A stretch of DNA of 43,622 nucleotides. It comes from Candidatus Velthaea versatilis (GTDB lineage Bacteria; Vulcanimicrobiota; Vulcanimicrobiia; Vulcanimicrobiales; Vulcanimicrobiaceae). How positions within the stretch are numbered: position 1 is the stretch's first letter; each line of letters opens with the position of its first letter. Below the pieces are notes generated by a model. The model was not told the DNA's origin and made no database searches. It saw nothing but the letters and a program-made list of their open reading frames with translations. Positions 40,403 to 43,622 of the stretch are shown piece by piece. Where the stretch lies: assembly GCA_003134035.1 (NCBI GenBank), contig PLAE01000241.1, positions 1 through 43,622 on the forward strand, given 5' to 3'. Made by a program: the position numbers and the translations under genes.

Positions 40403-42352
40403 GTGGCTGCGTCGGAAGAGAATCCGCACGTCGGTCGCTTTCGCCGCAAGTATGGTGGTGACGAAGGGTTGCGTCGCGAGATCGCGGCCCTTTTCGAGGT
40501 GCTCTCGGCCGCCTTGGGGCCGGAAAAAGTCGTGCTGCGGGCCGGCAAACTCGGCACGCTCAAGCAGATGCGGTCGGCATCGATTCCCGACCGGCTGCTC
40601 GCACTGCAGCGCCTGGTGTTCGAAGACCCGACGATCGAAAGAGTGCCGGCCAAGCCGCAGTACCGCAAGATCATCGGCGAGATCGAAGATGCCTTGGCCG
40701 ACGTCGTCGCGCAGCGCAACGTCGAAGAGAATCTCGAGCGCAAGATCAACGCCAAGATGCTCGTGCGCCATCACGAGTATTTGCGCGACCTCAAACTCGA
40801 GGCGCTGCGCGAGGAAGCCGGGCCCGAGACGCCGGCCACCCAGCGCAAGCTCGATGATCTCAACGCGCTCGACAATCGCAAACTCAACACCGCCGCACTC
40901 GACGTGCTGCGTCCGCGCACGCTGGCCGAAATCGTCGGCCAGGAGTCGGCGATTCGCGCGCTGCTCGCGAAGCTGGCGTCGCCCTATCCGCAGCACGTCA
41001 TTTTGTACGGTCCGCCGGGCGTCGGCAAGACGACGGTGGCGCGGCTGGCGCTCGAGTTGGCCAAGGCGCGGGCCCACGCACCGTTTGCCGCCGAGGCGCC
41101 GTTCATCGAAGCCAGCGGCACGACGCTGCGCTACGACCATCGCGAAACCACGAACCCGCTGCTGGGCAGCGTTCACGATCCGATTTATCAGGGTTCGCGG
41201 CGCGAGTTCGCCGAGGGCGGGATCCCCGAGCCCAAGCTGGGCTTGGTCACGCGCGCGCACGGCGGCGTCCTCTTCATCGACGAAATCGGCGAGATGGATC
41301 CGACCATGCAGACCAAGCTGCTCAAAGTGCTCGAGGACAAGCGGGTCACGTTCGAGTCGTCGTATTACGATGAGCACGATCCGGGCGTGCCGGCGTACGT
41401 TAAAAAGCTGTTCTCCGACGGTGCGCCGGCCGATTTCATTTTGATCGGCGCGACGACGCGCGATCCCGACGCGATCGATGCTGCGATCCGTTCGCGCTGC
41501 GCGGCCGTCTACTTCGAGCCGCTCACGCAGGCCCAGGTCATTCGCATCGTCGAGGAAGCCGCCGAACGGCTGGGCACGAAGGTCGCAAAGTCGGTTCCCG
41601 CGCTGATCGCGTCCTACACGATCGAAGGGCGCAAGGCGGTGCAGATCTTGGCCGACGCGCACGGCCACAGCCTGTTCCGCGCGCGCTCGAAGACGCGCGC
41701 GGTGACGGTGCGCGACGAAGACGTCATCGACGTCGTCCAGGCCGGACGGCTCGCGCAGCACACCCTCGCGCGCGCACGGCGCGGCAAAGAATCGGGTAAA
41801 ATGCACGGCTTGGGCGTCATGCATTACGTCGGTTCGATCATCGAGATCGAAGCTGCCGCGTTTCCGGCGCGCGAAGCGCACAAGGGTGCCGTACGCTTCA
41901 ACGACACCGCCGGATCGATGTCGCGCGACTCGGTGTTCAACGCCACCGCCGTCGTGCGCGCCCTGGCGGGCATCGATCCGGCCGATTACGATCTGCACGT
42001 CAACGTCGTCGGCGGCGGAAACATCGACGGCCCGTCGGCGGGGTTGGCCTTTTTTCTCGCGTTGTATTCGGCACTCACGAAACTGCCGCTGCCGCAGGAT
42101 GTGGCGGTGACCGGCGAAGTCTCGATCGCCGGCAACGTTCGCGCCATCGGCGGCGTTGTCGAGAAATTGTATGCCGCTCGTCAGGCGGGGATGCGGGCCA
42201 TCGTGATTCCAAAGGAAAATGCGCGCGAAATCGAAGCCACTCCGGAAGGCATCGTCGTGATCCCGGTCGGGACCGTCGCTGAGGCGCTCGTCGCCTGCGG
42301 TCTGCGCGTTCCGCTCGTGCCGGCGACGCGCGCGCGCAAGAGCGCGCGATGA
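40403..42352 (+). CDS. lonC: LonC-type Lon family ATP-dependent protease
   Basis: 649 residues from the GTG at 40403, one base after rplI. The N-terminal 165 residues are helical and charged, without the LonA substrate domain. The AAA+ module has Walker A GPPGVGKT (203-210), Walker B 'GGVLFIDEIGEMD' (287-299), sensor 1 'LIGATTRDPDAID' and an Arg-finger region 'AIRSRCA'. The protease domain has the catalytic pair S545 ('DGPSAGLAFFLALYS') and K588 ('GGVVEKLYAARQAG'). This is the spore_lon_C/LonC family known from Firmicutes and Thermus-Deinococcus. LonC of Meiothermus has lost ATPase function, but all ATP motifs are intact here. Its stop overlaps the dnaB start. Confidence 0.88.
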   Translation: MAASEENPHVGRFRRKYGGDEGLRREIAALFEVLSAALGPEKVVLRAGKLGTLKQMRSASIPDRLLALQRLVFEDPTIERVPAKPQYRKIIGEIEDALADVVAQRNVEENLERKINAKMLVRHHEYLRDLKLEALREEAGPETPATQRKLDDLNALDNRKLNTAALDVLRPRTLAEIVGQESAIRALLAKLASPYPQHVILYGPPGVGKTTVARLALELAKARAHAPFAAEAPFIEASGTTLRYDHRETTNPLLGSVHDPIYQGSRREFAEGGIPEPKLGLVTRAHGGVLFIDEIGEMDPTMQTKLLKVLEDKRVTFESSYYDEHDPGVPAYVKKLFSDGAPADFILIGATTRDPDAIDAAIRSRCAAVYFEPLTQAQVIRIVEEAAERLGTKVAKSVPALIASYTIEGRKAVQILADAHGHSLFRARSKTRAVTVRDEDVIDVVQAGRLAQHTLARARRGKESGKMHGLGVMHYVGSIIEIEAAAFPAREAHKGAVRFNDTAGSMSRDSVFNATAVVRALAGIDPADYDLHVNVVGGGNIDGPSAGLAFFLALYSALTKLPLPQDVAVTGEVSIAGNVRAIGGVVEKLYAARQAGMRAIVIPKENAREIEATPEGIVVIPVGTVAEALVACGLRVPLVPATRARKSAR

Positions 42353-43622
42353 ACGCGCCCCAATACCTGTCGGTCGTCGACCGCATCCCGCCCAACAATC
42401 TCGAGGCGGAGATGGCGCTGCTGGGCTCGGTGCTCGTCGACAAGGAGATGATGGCGACGGTCAGCGAGATCGTGCGGCCTGAAGATTTCTACGCGAGCCT
42501 CCACGAGACGATTTTCCTTGCACTCGTCGCGCTCAACGACCGCGGCGAACCGCTCGACAAGATCTCGCTAGCGGAAGAACTGCGTTCGCGCGGCATGCTC
42601 GACAAGGTCGGCGGGATCGCGTACTTGTCGTCGCTGATGGATACGGTCGCGACGGCCGCTTCGGCGGAGTACTATGCCAAGATCGTGCGCGAGAAAGCCT
42701 CGCTGCGCGGGCTCATCCATGCCGGAACGCAGATCACCAAACTCGGCTACGAAGCCGAAGAAGATGTTCCGGCGGCGCTCGATTCGAGCGAGCAGATCGT
42801 GTACGACGTGACGAACCGCGGCACGAAGAAGAGCTTCGCGCCGGTCGGTGATCTGCTGCTCGGCGTCTTTCAAGATCTCGAGCGGCGCTTCGAGCGCAAG
42901 GGCGACCGCACCGGCGTCACGAGCGGCTTTCGCGATATCGACGAGTACACCGCGGGCTGGCAGCCCGGCAACCTTATCATCGTCGCGGCGCGCCCGGCGA
43001 TGGGAAAAACGTCGATGGCGCTCAACATGGCGGTCTCGGCGGCCAAAGATGAACGGCTGCCGGTTGCGATTTTCTCGCTCGAAATGACGCGGCAGGAACT
43101 CGTCGAGCGCTTCATCTCGTCCGAAGGGCGGCTCGACGCGTCCAAGCTGCGCCGCGGCACGATCAAGGAAACCGAGTGGGAAGACATCGGCAAGGCGATG
43201 GGCGTGCTGCACGACCTGCCGATCTATCTCGACGACTCGGGTTCGGTCACCGTGACGGAGATCCGCAGCCGCTGCCGGCGGCTCAAATCCAGCGTCGGGT
43301 TAGCCGCTGTCTTTATCGACTATTTGCAATTGGTGCGGCCGGGGACGATGGGCCGCAACGTCAACCGCAATGAGGAGCTCTCCGATATTTGCCGCGTGCT
43401 CAAGGCGACGGCCAAAGATTTGATGGTGCCCATCGTCGCGCTCGCGCAACTCAACCGCGGCGTCGAAGCCCGCCAAGACAAACGCCCGATGCTCGCCGAT
43501 TTGCGCGATTCGGGTGCGATCGAGCAGGAAGCGGATCTGGTGACCTTTCTCTATCGCGACGCCTATTACAATCGTGAGACGACACCGGATCCGGATTTGA
43601 CCGAGTTCATCATCGCCAAGCA
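42349..43622 (+). CDS. dnaB: Replicative DNA helicase DnaB, C-terminus off window
   Basis: It starts at the ATG at 42349 (ATGA overlap with the lonC stop) and is open to the end (over 420 codons seen). The N-terminal domain has 'PPNNLEAEMALLGSVLVDKE' (14-33), followed by the linker helix. The RecA-like domain has Walker A 'ARPAMGKTS', then 'VAIFSLEMTRQELVERFIS' and Walker B 'LAAVFIDYLQLV'. 'ALAQLNRGVEARQDKRPMLA' and 'DLRDSGAIEQEADLVTFLYR' follow. It is the hexameric helicase of the replication fork. The usual intein insertion sites up to the window end are uninterrupted. The final 20-40 residues lie outside. Confidence 0.97.
   Translation, partial: MNAPQYLSVVDRIPPNNLEAEMALLGSVLVDKEMMATVSEIVRPEDFYASLHETIFLALVALNDRGEPLDKISLAEELRSRGMLDKVGGIAYLSSLMDTVATAASAEYYAKIVREKASLRGLIHAGTQITKLGYEAEEDVPAALDSSEQIVYDVTNRGTKKSFAPVGDLLLGVFQDLERRFERKGDRTGVTSGFRDIDEYTAGWQPGNLIIVAARPAMGKTSMALNMAVSAAKDERLPVAIFSLEMTRQELVERFISSEGRLDASKLRRGTIKETEWEDIGKAMGVLHDLPIYLDDSGSVTVTEIRSRCRRLKSSVGLAAVFIDYLQLVRPGTMGRNVNRNEELSDICRVLKATAKDLMVPIVALAQLNRGVEARQDKRPMLADLRDSGAIEQEADLVTFLYRDAYYNRETTPDPDLTEFIIAK

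Noticed and set aside
40388-41998. 536-codon minus-strand open frame opposite lonC
   Set aside because: Shadow of the Lon protease gene; no independent support.
1-43622. tRNA, rRNA, CRISPR or prophage integrase/attachment sites
   Set aside because: No T-loop or anticodon-arm pattern, repeat-spacer series, integrase or flanking direct repeats could be made out. The restriction island has no visible mobility gene or duplicated ends.

Overview
The window is a high-GC bacterial chromosome segment with no tRNA, rRNA or CRISPR array that I could see. A TonB-type protein, a predicted outer-membrane beta-barrel, several signal peptides and a periplasmic TlpA-like protein point to a diderm bacterium. 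The order rpsR-rplI-lonC-dnaB, the base composition and intergenic hairpins built on GAA/GCA triloops would suit an environmental lineage such as Candidatus Eremiobacterota (WPS-2). That placement is an inference and was not tested.

Layout. Positions 1-3806 (minus strand) hold an OxlT-like MFS transporter, a double-RCK potassium-channel-like protein and a small His-rich protein. Positions 4075-6470 (plus) hold an ABC1/UbiB-like kinase followed by the wreck of a sugar ABC transporter operon. Positions 6443-11651 (minus) hold an Ig-like membrane protein, an NCS2 nucleobase permease, a small secreted protein and the beta-barrel. Positions 11970-13636 are a two-gene ABC exporter, divergent from a TlpA-thioredoxin/TPR protein. 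Then come PhzF, a GH-A-like protein and a methyltransferase. Positions 18704-20597 are a compact restriction-modification island with lower GC than its surroundings: a MerR-like regulator, a BglII-family endonuclease, an MT-A70 adenine methyltransferase and a small basic protein. Positions 20764-25511 hold a monooxygenase, a translationally coupled TonB-domain/S10-peptidase pair, an esterase and a secreted hydrophilic protein. Positions 25551-30763 hold an M16 peptidase, then an NCS1 permease coupled to a hydantoin/allantoin-type racemase. Positions 30797-38488 hold an orphan response regulator that lacks the phosphoacceptor Asp, an SDR operon with small unknown genes, a ModF-like double ABC ATPase, and a TetR/SDR divergon with two identical operators. 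Positions 38585-43622 hold an SDR and then rpsR-rplI-lonC-dnaB (dnaB runs off the window).

How the genes may work together. The NCS2 permease, the NCS1 permease with its racemase, and perhaps the OxlT-like transporter suggest use of purines, hydantoins or allantoin. The rplI-lonC-dnaB genes are packed with 1-base gaps or 4-base overlaps and link ribosome, proteolysis and replication functions. The most unusual sequence-level signals are a dispersed family of palindromes with exact 3-base GNA-type loops (28260-28340, 31684-31723, 39368-39498), the paired GGTAC-N6-GTACC operators at 36870-36924, the leader hairpin of the restriction gene, and several enzymes or regulators missing a canonical catalytic or signalling residue.
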